A stretch of 64,000 bases of DNA from Opitutaceae bacterium (GCA_016715765.1 JADJZJ010000028.1:1-64000); one strand, 5' to 3'; counted from the stretch's first letter, positions 23,368-32,155 are shown. The notes: generated by a model from the letters alone, not told the origin. A program made the numbers and translations.

Positions 23368-24215
23368 GCGCCGCCGTCATCAAGCCCGCCCGGCTCCACA
23401 AAAAGCGCGACTGGCCGAAGCACGCCATCATCTGGAGCTTCCTGCTCATCGAGATGTTCCCGCTCTACATGATGTTCCAGGTGAGCTTCAAGGACAACGC
23501 GTCCTTCATCGCGCAACCCTGGCTGCCGCTCTCCCCCGAGGACTGGAAATGGTCGAACTGGCTCTTCGCCATCAAGCTCATCGGCCCCTACCTCGCGAAC
23601 ACGGTCTTCGTCGCGGTCACCGGCACGTTCTGCTCGCTCTCCCTCGCCATCCTCGCCGCCTACTTCTTCGCCCGCCACAAGCTGCCCTTCAGCGGCGTCA
23701 TCTGGTCGGCCTTCCTCGTCCTCATGCTCCTGCCGAGCGTGGCCAACATCGTGCCGCTCTTCATGCTGCTCAAGTCCATGAGCCTGCTGAACACGCTGCT
23801 CGCCCTCATCGTCGTCGGCGTCGCCGCCGGCCAGGTGTTCAACATTTTCGTGCTGCGCAACTTCATCGAGGACCTGCCCAAGGACCTCTTCGAGGCCGCC
23901 GAGATGGACGGCGCCTCGCACTTCCAGCAGGTCATCAACGTCGTGATCCCCATGGCGAGCCCCATCATCGGCACGCTCGCCATCCTCTCCTTCCTCAGCT
24001 CATGGAACGACTTCCTGCTCCCGCTCATCATCCTCCGCGACAAGGAACTCTTCACCTTGGGCGTCGGCCTCATCTACCTCGACGGCGAGTACGTGAAACC
24101 GTGGGGCCAGATCATGGCGTCCTACTTCCTCGCCTCGATCCCGCTCATCATCATCTTCCTCTTCACGATGCGCCTCTTCGTCCGCGGCCTCTCCGCCGGC
24201 GCGATCAAAGGCTGA
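23364..24215 (+). CDS. sugar ABC transporter permease (MalG/UgpE type)
   Basis: 283 residues, start codon overlapping the previous stop (ATGA at 23364-23367). The first membrane segment is AIIWSFLLIEMFPLYMMFQ. The EAA loop DLFEAAEMDGASHFQQVINV sits near residue 176. It ends TMRLFVRGLSAGAIKG, the typical GAxKG terminus of MalG homologues. It partners the preceding MalF-like protein in a heterodimeric channel for a sugar or polyol. Confidence 0.92.
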   Translation: MSAAVIKPARLHKKRDWPKHAIIWSFLLIEMFPLYMMFQVSFKDNASFIAQPWLPLSPEDWKWSNWLFAIKLIGPYLANTVFVAVTGTFCSLSLAILAAYFFARHKLPFSGVIWSAFLVLMLLPSVANIVPLFMLLKSMSLLNTLLALIVVGVAAGQVFNIFVLRNFIEDLPKDLFEAAEMDGASHFQQVINVVIPMASPIIGTLAILSFLSSWNDFLLPLIILRDKELFTLGVGLIYLDGEYVKPWGQIMASYFLASIPLIIIFLFTMRLFVRGLSAGAIKG

Positions 24216-24238
24216 CGCCCTGACCGCCGGACGGTCAG

Positions 24239-24444
24239 GGCGAACGCTGAACGTCGAATGTTTAACTCTGAACGCTCAAGTGCCGAACCACCGGATCGCC
24301 AGCGGTAGCTACGAGCGTGAACCAGTGGACCATTACGCGGAGACAGCCCCCACTCGCTCACGCTCGTAGCTACCAGGTCTGGACTTCGGCATTCAGCGTT
24401 CGACGTTCAGCGTTCAGAGTTAAGCGTTGAGCGTTAAGCGTTCC
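24239..24444. repeat. composite inverted repeat (J arms enclosing REP-B pair)
   Basis: Outer arms of AACGCT/GTTCAGC-type units (GCGAACGCTGAACGTCGAAT at left; AGCGTTCGACGTTCAGCGTT at right) enclose a REP-B pair. The REP-B arms are 24305-24328 and 24350-24373, each headed by GTAG (GTAGCTACGAGCGTGA). Confidence 0.8.
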
Positions 24445-24486
24445 CACCCCAACCACTCCCCGCCATATTTAGAGCCCCATACCCCC

Positions 24487-25332
24487 ATGTCTTCCACCCC
24501 CGTCAAAGAAGAACGTGACCTGAGTTTCCAGCCGGTCGTGAACCACGCACCGCGCCGGCTGACCCCGGAGCAGATCCGGTTCTACAACGAGTTCGGCTAC
24601 GTGATGCCACTGTCGGCCTACTCGCCATCGGAAGCGGAACAGAACCGCTCCTATTTTGACGACCTGCTCGGCAAGGTCCGGCAGGCGCGCAGCGATCTCG
24701 ATTCCTATTCGATCAACGGCTTCCACTGCTGCTGTGCCGGCCTGCACGACATCGTGACGAACCCCACCATCCTCGACCATGTGCAGGACCTGATCGGTCC
24801 GGATATCGTGTGCTGGGGCTCCCACTTCTTTTGCAAGCAACCGCATGACCCCCGCAAGGTTGCCTGGCATCAGGACGCCTCCTACTGGCCGTTCACCCCC
24901 GCCCGGACGGTGACCGTGTGGCTGGCCATCGACGATGCCGACCGCGCCAACGCCGCCATGATGTTTCTGCCCGGCACGCATCGGCAGGGCCACTTGAAAT
25001 GGCGCCACGTGGCCCGGGACCAGGCCGTGCTCAACCAGGAAATTGAAAACGCCGCGCAACTGGGCCAGCCCGTTTACGATGAACTCAAGGCCGGCCAGTT
25101 CTCCTTGCATGCCGACATGCTGGCGCACGGCTCGGAGCCCAACACCTCCGACCGCCGCCGCTGCGGGCTGACCATCCGCTACTGCCCGCCCACCGTCAGG
25201 GCCCTGAATCCCCGCTGGACCAAGGGAGCCGTGCTCTGCCGGGGCTCGGGCGCCGGCGGTGAGTGGACCTACAATCCGCGCCCGCCCGGCGAGGATGTCA
25301 TGCACATCGTCCAGGCAATCGGAGCCAACTGA
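24487..25332 (+). CDS. phytanoyl-CoA dioxygenase (PhyH) family protein
   Basis: 281 residues from ATG 24487. It is an Fe(II)/2-oxoglutarate oxygenase with an H128-x-D130 pair in VAWHQDASYWP and a distal H214 in LAHGSEPNTSDRRR. The 2-oxoglutarate-binding Arg is probably in SDRRRCGLTIRY. LTPEQIRFYNEFGYVM is the family opening. Environmental PhyH relatives hydroxylate diverse small molecules, including quaternary amines and mitomycin-type compounds, so the substrate is not predictable. It follows the ABC permeases on the same strand. Confidence 0.87.
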   Translation: MSSTPVKEERDLSFQPVVNHAPRRLTPEQIRFYNEFGYVMPLSAYSPSEAEQNRSYFDDLLGKVRQARSDLDSYSINGFHCCCAGLHDIVTNPTILDHVQDLIGPDIVCWGSHFFCKQPHDPRKVAWHQDASYWPFTPARTVTVWLAIDDADRANAAMMFLPGTHRQGHLKWRHVARDQAVLNQEIENAAQLGQPVYDELKAGQFSLHADMLAHGSEPNTSDRRRCGLTIRYCPPTVRALNPRWTKGAVLCRGSGAGGEWTYNPRPPGEDVMHIVQAIGAN

Positions 25333-25353
25333 CGCGGCGCTGGACGCGCCGCG

Positions 25354-25563
25354 AACGCTGAACGTCGAACGTTTAACGCTGAACGCTGAATTAGTGCACG
25401 TGTAGCTACGAGCGTAAGCGAGTGGTTTTCCTGTAGGGCCGGAGCTTGCTCCGTGCCTCGAGGAAGATGACGGCCGCGTAGCCCTAACAGGCACGGACCA
25501 AGGTCCGGCCCTACATTCGCCACTTCAGCGTTCAGCGTTAAACGATAAGAGTTAAGCGTTCCG
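25354..25563. repeat. composite inverted repeat (J arms enclosing REP-B arm and REP-H pair)
   Basis: The J arms (AACGCTGAACGTCGAACGTT at 25354 and CAGCGTTCAGCGTTAAACGA near 25524) enclose two elements. One is a single REP-B arm (25402-25425). The other is a REP-H pair, GTAGGGCCGGAGCTTGCTCC at 25433 with its partner ending GGTCCGGCCCTAC at 25514. Confidence 0.8.
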
Positions 25564-25582
25564 GCGCGGCCCAACGCGCCGG

Positions 25583-26653
25583 TCACCACGCCCTCGCATA
25601 CTGCACCGGTGGCGGCAGCGCACCAGCCTGCCCCAGCACTTTCGCCGCGTGCGCCGGCCAATATGGGTCCCGCAAGAGCTCGCGCGCCAGCAGCACCAGG
25701 TCGGCCTGGCCGCCGCGGATGATGGCATCCGCCTGCGCGGGCTCGCTGATCATCCCCACGGCGGCCGTCGCGATCCCGGCTTCGCACCGTATGCGCTCGG
25801 CCAGCGGGACCTGATAACCCGGTCCCACCGGAATCTTCACCCCGGGTATCGCGCCGCCCGAACTGCAGTCAATGAGATCGACCCCCGCCGCCTTGAGCCG
25901 GCGCGCCAGTTCGACCGCCTGCCCGAGGTCCCATCCGCCCTCCACCCAGTCCGTGCACGACAGGCGCGCCGTCAGGGGGAGATTATCCGGCCACACCGCC
26001 CGCACCGCCTGCGCGGTCTCGAGTGCGAACCGGATGCGGTTCTCAAAGCTGCCGCCGTACTGGTCGGTGCGACGGTTGACGAGCGGCGAGAGAAACTGAT
26101 GCGCCAGATACCCGTGGGCAAAATGCAGCTCCAGCCATTCGTATCCGGCCGCCAGCGCCCGCTGTGTCGCGGCCACAAAATCCGCCTGCAACCGCCTGAT
26201 GCCCGCGGCGTCCAGGGCCTGCGGCACCTTGTCCAATCCGCTGCCGAACGCCTCCGCACTCGGTGCCACGGTCGGCCAGCCGCCGCTGCCCTCCGGCAAC
26301 TGCCCCTCGCCGTCCCACGGCCGCCGCGCACTGGCCTTGCGGCCGGCATGTGCGATCTGCAAACCGGCCACGGCGCCGTGCTGCTTGAGAAAGCGATTGA
26401 TGCGGGCCAGCGGCTCCACGTGCCGGTCGGACCAGATGCCCAGATCCCCCGGTGAGATCCGGCCTTCGGGCGACACCGCCGTCGCCTCCACAATCACCAG
26501 CCCAGCCCCGCCCACCGCCCGCGACCCGAGGTGCACCAGGTGCCAGTCGTTCGCCAGCCCGTCCTCCGCCGAGTACTGGCACATCGGCGAAACGCCGATG
26601 CGGTTGCGAAGCGTGACCGACTTGACCGCAAGCGGCGCGAAAAGATGAGACAT
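25583..26653 (-). CDS. NADH:flavin oxidoreductase, Old Yellow Enzyme family (YqjM type)
   Basis: 356 residues from the ATG at 26651-26653. It is an FMN TIM barrel with Cys in GVSPMCQYSAEDG near residue 24, as in YqjM-class enzymes. It also has LQIAHAGRKAS near 102 and HFAHGYLAHQFLSPLVNRRT followed by DQYGGSFENR near 190. The Cys and the FENR motif separate it from classical yeast-type enzymes. It would reduce activated alkenes with NAD(P)H. It is transcribed alone on the minus strand. Confidence 0.9.
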   Translation of the reverse strand: MSHLFAPLAVKSVTLRNRIGVSPMCQYSAEDGLANDWHLVHLGSRAVGGAGLVIVEATAVSPEGRISPGDLGIWSDRHVEPLARINRFLKQHGAVAGLQIAHAGRKASARRPWDGEGQLPEGSGGWPTVAPSAEAFGSGLDKVPQALDAAGIRRLQADFVAATQRALAAGYEWLELHFAHGYLAHQFLSPLVNRRTDQYGGSFENRIRFALETAQAVRAVWPDNLPLTARLSCTDWVEGGWDLGQAVELARRLKAAGVDLIDCSSGGAIPGVKIPVGPGYQVPLAERIRCEAGIATAAVGMISEPAQADAIIRGGQADLVLLARELLRDPYWPAHAAKVLGQAGALPPPVQYARAW

Positions 26654-26727
26654 GGCAGCCATCCAAGCCGGATTCGGATTTTTCGCAACCGCGCCGCAGG
26701 CCGCGTCCGCAATTAATGTCTCCGTGG

Positions 26728-26802
26728 GTAGGGCCCGGCCTCCGGACGGGCCTGCAATGGCAGGCGCAACACGAACCGCCCGTCCGGGAGGCCGGGCGCT
26801 AC
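26728..26802. repeat. REP-type inverted pair, family G
   Basis: GTAGGGCCCGGCCTCCGGAC at 26728 has its complement GTCCGGGAGGCCGGGCGCTAC ending at 26802. Each arm contains its own GGCCCG/CGGGCC hairpin behind the GTAG head. Confidence 0.85.
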
Positions 26803-26804
26803 CT

Positions 26805-27773
26805 TCAATTGTGCCCCAGCTTGCCCCAACGCGCGGCCAACACCCCGCTGACGAGCAACTGCATCGAATGATAAACCATGATCGGCAGCAGCACGAGGCC
26901 GAGCACGGGCTGGCCGGCGAAAATCAAATTCGCCATGGGCACACCCGAGGCGAGGGTCTTCTTGGAACCGCAGAACATCGCCGTGATCCGGTCCGGCCAG
27001 TCAAAGCCGAGCAACCGTGACACCCAGGCCGTCAACAGCATGGCCGTCGTGAACAGCAGGGCGCATACGCCCAGCGTGAGCAGCAGCAGCGACCAGCCGC
27101 GCCCCTGCCAGAGACCGTTCTGCACCGAGTTGCAGAAGGACGTGTAGATGATGAGCAGAATCACGAGCCGGTCTGCGATGTGCAGTCGCGCCTTTTGCCG
27201 CGCCGCCCACGCCGCCAGCCAGGGCCGGCAGGCCTGCCCCACGGCCATCGGCAGCAACAGCCAGCGCACCAGGTCCATCACGACCGGCCCGAGCGGACCG
27301 CCCTGTCCGCCGCTCCGCAGATAAAACCCGATCCACAACGGCGTCAGCACCACGCCGATGAGGCTCGACAGCGTGGCGTTGAACACCGCCGCGGCCACGT
27401 TGCCGCCCGCCGCCGCGGTCAGGGCCACCGATGAGGAGATGGTCGAGGGGAGGACGCAGAGAAACACGAAGCCCAGCCGCATTTCGGCCGACAGCCAGCC
27501 GCGCGTGATGAAATCGAGCGCCAGACCCAGCAGCGGAAACGCCAGAAACGTCATGCCCTGCACGACCAGATGCAGCCGCCAGTGCAGCGCCCCCGCCCGC
27601 AGCGCGGTGAATGAAAGACTCAGCCCATAGAGGAAAAAGATCAGCGCCACACCGGCCTTCGTCAGCCACTCGCCATGCAGGACGCCGCCATCCGCCCCAC
27701 CCGCCGGCCAGATCCAGGCCAGCGCCACGGCCAGGAGCATCGCCGGCGTGAACCAGTCCGGGATCCGTTTCAT
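26805..27773 (-). CDS. bile acid:sodium symporter (BASS) family transporter
   Basis: 322 residues, about ten hydrophobic segments, starting MKRIPDWFTPAMLLAVALAW. FLPSTISSSVALTAAAGGNV is close to the BASS crossover motif (here VLPSTISSSVALTAAAGGNV near residue 108). FCGSKKTLASGVPMANLIF near 270 is the second signature, characteristic of the SLC10A7/YfeH-like branch. These transporters move organic anions or other metabolites with sodium, and the substrate here is unknown. The murJ gene is immediately upstream on the same strand (12 bp). Confidence 0.88.
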   Translation of the reverse strand: MKRIPDWFTPAMLLAVALAWIWPAGGADGGVLHGEWLTKAGVALIFFLYGLSLSFTALRAGALHWRLHLVVQGMTFLAFPLLGLALDFITRGWLSAEMRLGFVFLCVLPSTISSSVALTAAAGGNVAAAVFNATLSSLIGVVLTPLWIGFYLRSGGQGGPLGPVVMDLVRWLLLPMAVGQACRPWLAAWAARQKARLHIADRLVILLIIYTSFCNSVQNGLWQGRGWSLLLLTLGVCALLFTTAMLLTAWVSRLLGFDWPDRITAMFCGSKKTLASGVPMANLIFAGQPVLGLVLLPIMVYHSMQLLVSGVLAARWGKLGHN

Positions 27774-27785
27774 GGTCGGAAGATA

Positions 27786-29375
27786 TCAGGCGTCGGGGCG
27801 GCGGCCCCGAAAGCGGTTCAGGATGAGTTCCAGTTCGTTGCGCCCCTCGATCTTCAACGCCCAAAGCAGGGCGCCATAGACCGCCGCGCCGACGGGGATG
27901 AGAATCAATACGACAGCGAGATGGTGGGCCTTGCCGGTCAGCGGCAGCCACGCCGAGGCCCGCTGTCCGCCCCAAACGACGACCCCCAGCACGGTGCTCG
28001 CGATGACGATTTTCACCAGGTTCGGCCACAATGGCCCGAAGCCGAGCGCCGGCAGCCGGCGGCTCAGCCGGGTCTGCAAATACCACGCCTGGACCAGCAC
28101 GGCCACCGTCCCCGCCACGGCCAGGCCGACCGTGGAAAACCACCGCATGAGCACCAGGCTGAGTCCGAGATTGACGCCAAAACTCCAGGCCGCCGCCTGC
28201 ACCGGCGTCGCGGTGTCCTTGACCGCATAGAACCCGCGCAGGGCCACCGTCACGAAGGAAAGGAAAGGCAGGCCCAGGGCATACACCGCCAGCACCGGCG
28301 TCATGAGGCCGGTATCCGTCGCACTGAACGCACCCCGCTGGAACAGGAGCCGCGTGATGGGTTCGCTGAGCACGGCCAGCCCCACCGCCGCCGGCACATT
28401 CAGGACCAGCACGAGCCGCAGCCCCTTGTGATAGTCCCCGGCCAGCTGGCCCCAGTCGGACCGCGCGGCATGCCGGGCGATCAGGGGGAACACGACGGTC
28501 GCGATCGCCGCCGTGAACACGCCGATCGGCAGTTCCATCACCCGCGTGGCCAGGTTGATGATCGCCGCCGCGCTGTCGTTGAGGGAAAGACCCAGGAAAC
28601 GGGACACCGCCATGTTGACGAGATAGATGGCCGAGCCGATCACCATCGGGCCCATCAGTCGCACAATCGCACTGACCCGCTCGTTGTACTGCAGGTCAAA
28701 CGCCGGTCGCCAGCCCTCGCGCCACAGCACCCCGGCCGGCACGGCCATCTGCAGGAAACCGCCCGCCAGCACCCCGGCGCAGAGCAGGTGCATGCGTTCC
28801 GGCAGGCCCCAGGCCCACCAGCCGCCCGCGCCCAGCGCCGACAGGATGCAGAGATTGAGCCAGACCGGGGAAAGCGCCGGCTCGGTGAACCGGCCCAAGA
28901 CCTGGCACGCCGCGCTGAAGGCCGCCGCCAGGCAGACAAAGATCATGTACGGGAAGAGAATCACCGCGAGATCCGCTCCCAACAGCAGCCGGCGCAGCGT
29001 GCCTGCCGCGAAGCCCCAATCCGTCGCCCGGCCCAGAATCCATTCCGCCTGGGACAGCACCAGCATCGCCACCACCACCACCCCGCCCGTCACGACCAGC
29101 AGCCAGCTCGCCACCTGGCTCACGAGCGTGAACGCCCCGGCGCGCTGGCGGTGCTCCAGTTCCTCGGTCAGCGTCGGCACAAACGCCGCCGTGAGCGCGC
29201 CTTCGCCGAGCAGCCGCCGGAACAGGTTCGGGAGGGTGAAGGCCGATACAAACGCCGATGCGAGCGCGCTCGTGCCGAATACCGCCGCCGTAAATATTTC
29301 CCGGACCAGCCCAAGCACGCGCGACACAACCGTGGCCGCCGCCACGACGCTGATGTTTTTCAGGCTTTTCGACAC
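27786..29375 (-). CDS. murJ: lipid II flippase MurJ
   Basis: 529 residues from GTG 29373-29375 (VSKSLKNISVVAAATVVSRV), preferred over a TTG 36 bases upstream because it begins at the first conserved helix. About 14 membrane segments; GLVREIFTAAVFG and FLRRLLGEGALTAAFVP-like (FRRLLGEGALTAAFVPTLTE) are MVF-family signatures, and DTATPVQAAAWSFGVNLGLS is also typical. It flips lipid II across the cytoplasmic membrane for peptidoglycan synthesis. Only 12 bp separate it from the BASS gene downstream. Confidence 0.92.
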   Translation of the reverse strand: MSKSLKNISVVAAATVVSRVLGLVREIFTAAVFGTSALASAFVSAFTLPNLFRRLLGEGALTAAFVPTLTEELEHRQRAGAFTLVSQVASWLLVVTGGVVVVAMLVLSQAEWILGRATDWGFAAGTLRRLLLGADLAVILFPYMIFVCLAAAFSAACQVLGRFTEPALSPVWLNLCILSALGAGGWWAWGLPERMHLLCAGVLAGGFLQMAVPAGVLWREGWRPAFDLQYNERVSAIVRLMGPMVIGSAIYLVNMAVSRFLGLSLNDSAAAIINLATRVMELPIGVFTAAIATVVFPLIARHAARSDWGQLAGDYHKGLRLVLVLNVPAAVGLAVLSEPITRLLFQRGAFSATDTGLMTPVLAVYALGLPFLSFVTVALRGFYAVKDTATPVQAAAWSFGVNLGLSLVLMRWFSTVGLAVAGTVAVLVQAWYLQTRLSRRLPALGFGPLWPNLVKIVIASTVLGVVVWGGQRASAWLPLTGKAHHLAVVLILIPVGAAVYGALLWALKIEGRNELELILNRFRGRRPDA

Positions 29376-29443
29376 CGGGGCAGTATTCGCGGCCCGCCCG
29401 CCCGCTGGCAAGCGCGCGCCGCGACGGCTGCAGTTGAATCGGA

Positions 29444-29567
29444 TGTAGGGCGGGGTCTCCGGGCCCCGCCATATTTTGAAAGTAGCTACGAGCGTGAGCG
29501 AGTGGTCAAAGTTTCCACTCGCTCACGCTCGTAGATACAAGGCGGGGTTCGGAGACCCCGCCCTACA
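29444..29567. repeat. palindrome nested in palindrome: REP-B pair inside REP-A pair
   Basis: Family A arms at 29444-29470 and 29541-29567 enclose family B arms at 29482-29505 and 29515-29538. The A arms are otherwise the same as at 12226-12304. The simplest reading is that a B pair inserted into the centre of an existing A pair. Confidence 0.9.
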
Positions 29568-29598
29568 ATACGCCATCCCGAGGTTGCCACCCCGGACC

Positions 29599-30282
29599 CT
29601 ACGGTGCGTCCAGCTTCAGCTTGGTCCCGTCAATGGACACGCTGGCGAGCTTGGCCCAGGCGCCGGCGATATCCTCCGGCACTTTTTGCGCGCCCACAAA
29701 CTTGTGCATGATGATATTGGTCAAACCCGGGATTTTCTCGACCGGGCAGGAACCCACCAGCAGCGACTTCGGGGTGAAGACAAACTGCTCGCCCTGCTTT
29801 TCAAAATCCCCGCGCGCCTGCACGAGGACGTTCAAGCCCAGGTCGAGCGTGTTGATCGTCACCGGCACGGCGATCTGCAGTGCCTGGTCGCGAATGCGGA
29901 AGTTGAGCGTACCGAGGGTGTATGCGCCGGGTTTGGTCTCCGGGGCCGGCTCCTCCTTGGCGCCCGGCTTCTTCGGGGCGGGGGCGTTGACCGCCGTCAC
30001 GGCGGCGTTGAGTTCCTCTTCCGAGACCGTCACGGACATGCCGGCGACCAGCTGTTGCCGCTTGGCCACCCAGGATCGGCCCCGGGTCGGATCCTTGGAT
30101 CCCTCGATGTGGTAAATCGTCCCGGCCACCGGCTCCTTCGGGATTTCCTTCACCGTGGCGACCGGTTTGGTGACCAGGTAGGCCGCCGCCAGCACCACGC
30201 CGAGCACGATGCTCAACAGGGCGCCGAAAATGACTTCCGTCCAGCTGGGGCCGTAGAGGGCGCGATCGATTTTTTTGCTCAT
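29599..30282 (-). CDS. membrane-anchored protein of unknown function
   Basis: 227 residues from ATG 30280-30282. One N-terminal membrane segment, EVIFGALLSIVLGVVLAAAY, is followed by an extracytoplasmic domain. That domain has a Lys/Pro/Ala linker (APAPKKPGAKEEPAPETK) and a C-terminal beta-rich part (LGTLNFRIRDQALQIAVPVT, QFVFTPKSLLVGSCPVEKIP). No known catalytic motif is seen. It lies 8 bp after the FmdB zinc-ribbon gene and is surely co-transcribed. The pattern is reminiscent of proteins specific to this lineage, and I do not recognise a named family. Confidence 0.75.
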   Translation of the reverse strand: MSKKIDRALYGPSWTEVIFGALLSIVLGVVLAAAYLVTKPVATVKEIPKEPVAGTIYHIEGSKDPTRGRSWVAKRQQLVAGMSVTVSEEELNAAVTAVNAPAPKKPGAKEEPAPETKPGAYTLGTLNFRIRDQALQIAVPVTINTLDLGLNVLVQARGDFEKQGEQFVFTPKSLLVGSCPVEKIPGLTNIIMHKFVGAQKVPEDIAGAWAKLASVSIDGTKLKLDAP

Positions 30283-30290
30283 GGGTTTGG

Positions 30291-30557
30291 TTATTTGGCC
30301 GCGGCGGGCGTTTTGGTCTCGGTTTTGGCCGGGGCGGCCTTCTCGCCGCCGCCCTCGGATTTGCCGTGGGATTTCTTCTTGTAGTCGGTGATGTAAAAAC
30401 CGGTGCCTTTGAAAATCAGCCCCGCGCCCCCGCCCACCTTGCGCTTCAGGCCGTTTTTCTTGCACGCCGGGCATTTCTTCAGCGGCTCATCCTTCATGGA
30501 CTGAAAGGCTTCCATTTCGTGACCGCATTTCGTGCAAAGATATTCGTAGGTGGGCAT
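30291..30557 (-). CDS. FmdB-family zinc-ribbon protein
   Basis: 88 residues from ATG 30555-30557. MPTYEYLCTKCGHEMEAFQS is the family opening. The zinc ribbon uses C8-x2-C11 and C29-x2-C32. GGGAGLIFKGTGFYITDY is the conserved second half, and a Lys/Ala/Glu-rich tail follows. These small proteins are named after a formamidase regulator, but their role is poorly defined. It is first of two genes on this transcript. Confidence 0.92.
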   Translation of the reverse strand: MPTYEYLCTKCGHEMEAFQSMKDEPLKKCPACKKNGLKRKVGGGAGLIFKGTGFYITDYKKKSHGKSEGGGEKAAPAKTETKTPAAAK

Positions 30558-30667
30558 GGCAAATCGTCGGCGCACTCTGATACCCACCCCCGGCGAAGGC
30601 GAGTTTGTTTATACCCTCCATAAGCCGGCCCGCCCCCCACCCGCCGGCACCTGCCCCGGCTCCGCTG

Positions 30668-31152
30668 CTTTGTCACGTAATACGTGACAAAGTGCTGAAC
30701 GCCTCGGCCACCTCTGAAAACCATGCTCCAGGCTTTGTCACGTATTACGTGACAAAGCAGCGGGTGCGGTCAGGCGAGATCTCCGCCGGAATTCCGCGCA
30801 TGCAGCCAGAGCAGCAGCATGAGCGTCCGCTCAGCGTCCGGCAGGCCGGCGGTTGCGGAGCATTTCGGTCCACGCGACGGGGCAGGCGCAGCACCCGTGC
30901 GGCCGCCGAATTGGCCAGGATGGCGGCTGCGAGGGGCATTCCAGGCGGCGTGTCCAATCCCGGCCGCAGCGTCCGCCCCGACGCCGCGGAGGCCGTAATT
31001 TCCGCTTGATGGCATCGCTGGCGATTCTGACCGCCGCATCAACCAATTCATAGGCCATATCCGCCGGGATCGCCAATTGGGGAGGTAAACCATTATGCAT
31101 GCCGCTGCGGATAGCGGCCGCCGGAGCTTTGTCACGTATTACGTGACAAAGC
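30668..31152. repeat. three copies of a 25-27 bp perfect palindrome
   Basis: CTTTGTCACGTA plus a central A or T plus TACGTGACAAAG occurs at 30668-30692 (centre A), 30733-30757 (centre T) and 31127-31151 (centre T). The last two extend to GC...GC (27 bp). Copies 1 and 2 are 40 bp apart; copies 2 and 3 are separated by 369 bp that hold a decayed small gene. This accounts for most of the 666-bp space between fmdB and ispA. The palindrome reads FVTYYVTK or LCHVIRDK when translated, so it can add short tags to frames that cross it. Confidence 0.9.
30770..31100 (-). pseudogene. decayed small HTH-like gene, copy 1
   Basis: ATG at 31098-31100 starts MHNGLPPQLAIPADMAYELV then DAAVRIASDAIKRKLR. The frame must drop back one base near 30970 to reach TLRPGLDTPP, and shift again to end GLPDAERTLMLLLWLHARN at TGA 30770. 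The C-terminus matches copy 2 at 56730-57079 (CLDAERTLRLLCWVMHRRQ). It lies between two perfect palindromes. It is a clear relic with at least two frame breaks. Confidence 0.55.
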
Positions 31153-31223
31153 ATTTGGTTTTACGGCAGATGGCGGAGGCGGAGGGTTGCGCCGGGGGAG
31201 GAATTCGCCCACTTCCTTGGGGC

Positions 31224-32108
31224 ATGGATTTTGTTGCCGCACTCAATCGCCAGGTCGCACGGGTCGAGGCCGGACTGGACCGCCATCTGCCGGTGGCGGG
31301 GACGCGGCCGGCGCGGCTGCATGAGGCCATGCGCTACAGCCTGCAGGCCGGGGGCAAGCGACTCCGACCGGTGCTCGTGCTGGCCACGGCGGAATTGTTC
31401 GGCGTAAAGGACGATTCCGCCCTGCCGGCCGCCGTGGCGATCGAATGCCTGCACACCTACTCGCTCATCCACGACGACCTGCCGTGCCTGGACAATGACG
31501 ACCTGCGGCGCGGCCGGCCCACGGCCCACCGGCAATATGACGAAGCCACCGCGCTGCTCGCCGGCGACGCCCTGCTGACGCATGCCTTCGCCCTGCTCGC
31601 CGAGGCCTACGCGGCGCAACCCATTTTGGCCCACGCCCTCATCCGCGAACTGGCTGACGCCGCGGGCAGCCGCCGGCTGATCGGCGGGCAGATGGCGGAC
31701 CTGCTGGCCGAAAAAAAGTCCGATGCCACGCCGGACGAACTCGAGTTCATCCACCTGAACAAGACCGCCGCAATGATCGAGGCCGCGCTGGTGATGGGTG
31801 GACTGATCGGCGGCGCCAACGAGGACGGCATCAACTCGCTCCGCCTCGCCGGCCGCCATCTCGGCCTGGCGTTCCAGATCATCGACGACCTGCTCGATGC
31901 CACCGCCGACACCGCGACGCTCGGCAAGACCGCCGGCAAGGATGCCAAGGCCGGGAAGACCACCTTCGTGAAGGTGCACGGCTTGGATAAGTCCCGGCAG
32001 TTCGCGCAGCATCACACGGCGACCGCATTGGCGGCGGTGCAGGGGCTGCCAGGGGGCAAGGGATTTCTGATCGCGTTGATTGATTCGATGGCGCGGCGGG
32101 GGCGGTGA
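31224..32108 (+). CDS. ispA: polyprenyl diphosphate synthase (farnesyl/geranyl type)
   Basis: 294 residues from ATG 31224. It has the GGKRLRP motif near residue 43 and the first Asp-rich motif D84-D85 with D90 (HDDLPCLDND). RRGRPTAHRQYDEATALLAGD follows, and the second Asp-rich motif is QIIDDLLDAT near 215. Spacing of the first Asp-rich motif (DDxxxxD) marks a bacterial short-chain type II FPP synthase. It makes C15 diphosphate for quinones, undecaprenyl and carotenoid pathways. A palindrome lies 72 bp upstream of the start. Confidence 0.9.
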   Translation: MDFVAALNRQVARVEAGLDRHLPVAGTRPARLHEAMRYSLQAGGKRLRPVLVLATAELFGVKDDSALPAAVAIECLHTYSLIHDDLPCLDNDDLRRGRPTAHRQYDEATALLAGDALLTHAFALLAEAYAAQPILAHALIRELADAAGSRRLIGGQMADLLAEKKSDATPDELEFIHLNKTAAMIEAALVMGGLIGGANEDGINSLRLAGRHLGLAFQIIDDLLDATADTATLGKTAGKDAKAGKTTFVKVHGLDKSRQFAQHHTATALAAVQGLPGGKGFLIALIDSMARRGR

Positions 32109-32127
32109 ACCGGGAGCGCGGGCCGCT

Positions 32128-32155
32128 GGGAGCGCGACCGCCCTCGGTCGCAATC
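32128..32155. repeat. REP-C copy, 3' side of the transposase gene
   Basis: GGGAGCGCGACCG-CCCT-CGGTCGCAATC: a 7-bp stem (GCGACCG/CGGTCGC) with a 4-nt loop behind a GGAG head. It abuts the stop codon of the RAYT gene (32156-32158). Confidence 0.9.

Noticed and set aside
30745..30957. Independent short gene in the third frame between the palindromes
   Set aside because: It has a TTG start, no ribosome site, and overlaps the HTH relic. It is best read as part of that relic.
30668..31152. CRISPR array
   Set aside because: There are only three repeats, fully palindromic, with spacings of 40 and 369 bp and no cas genes.
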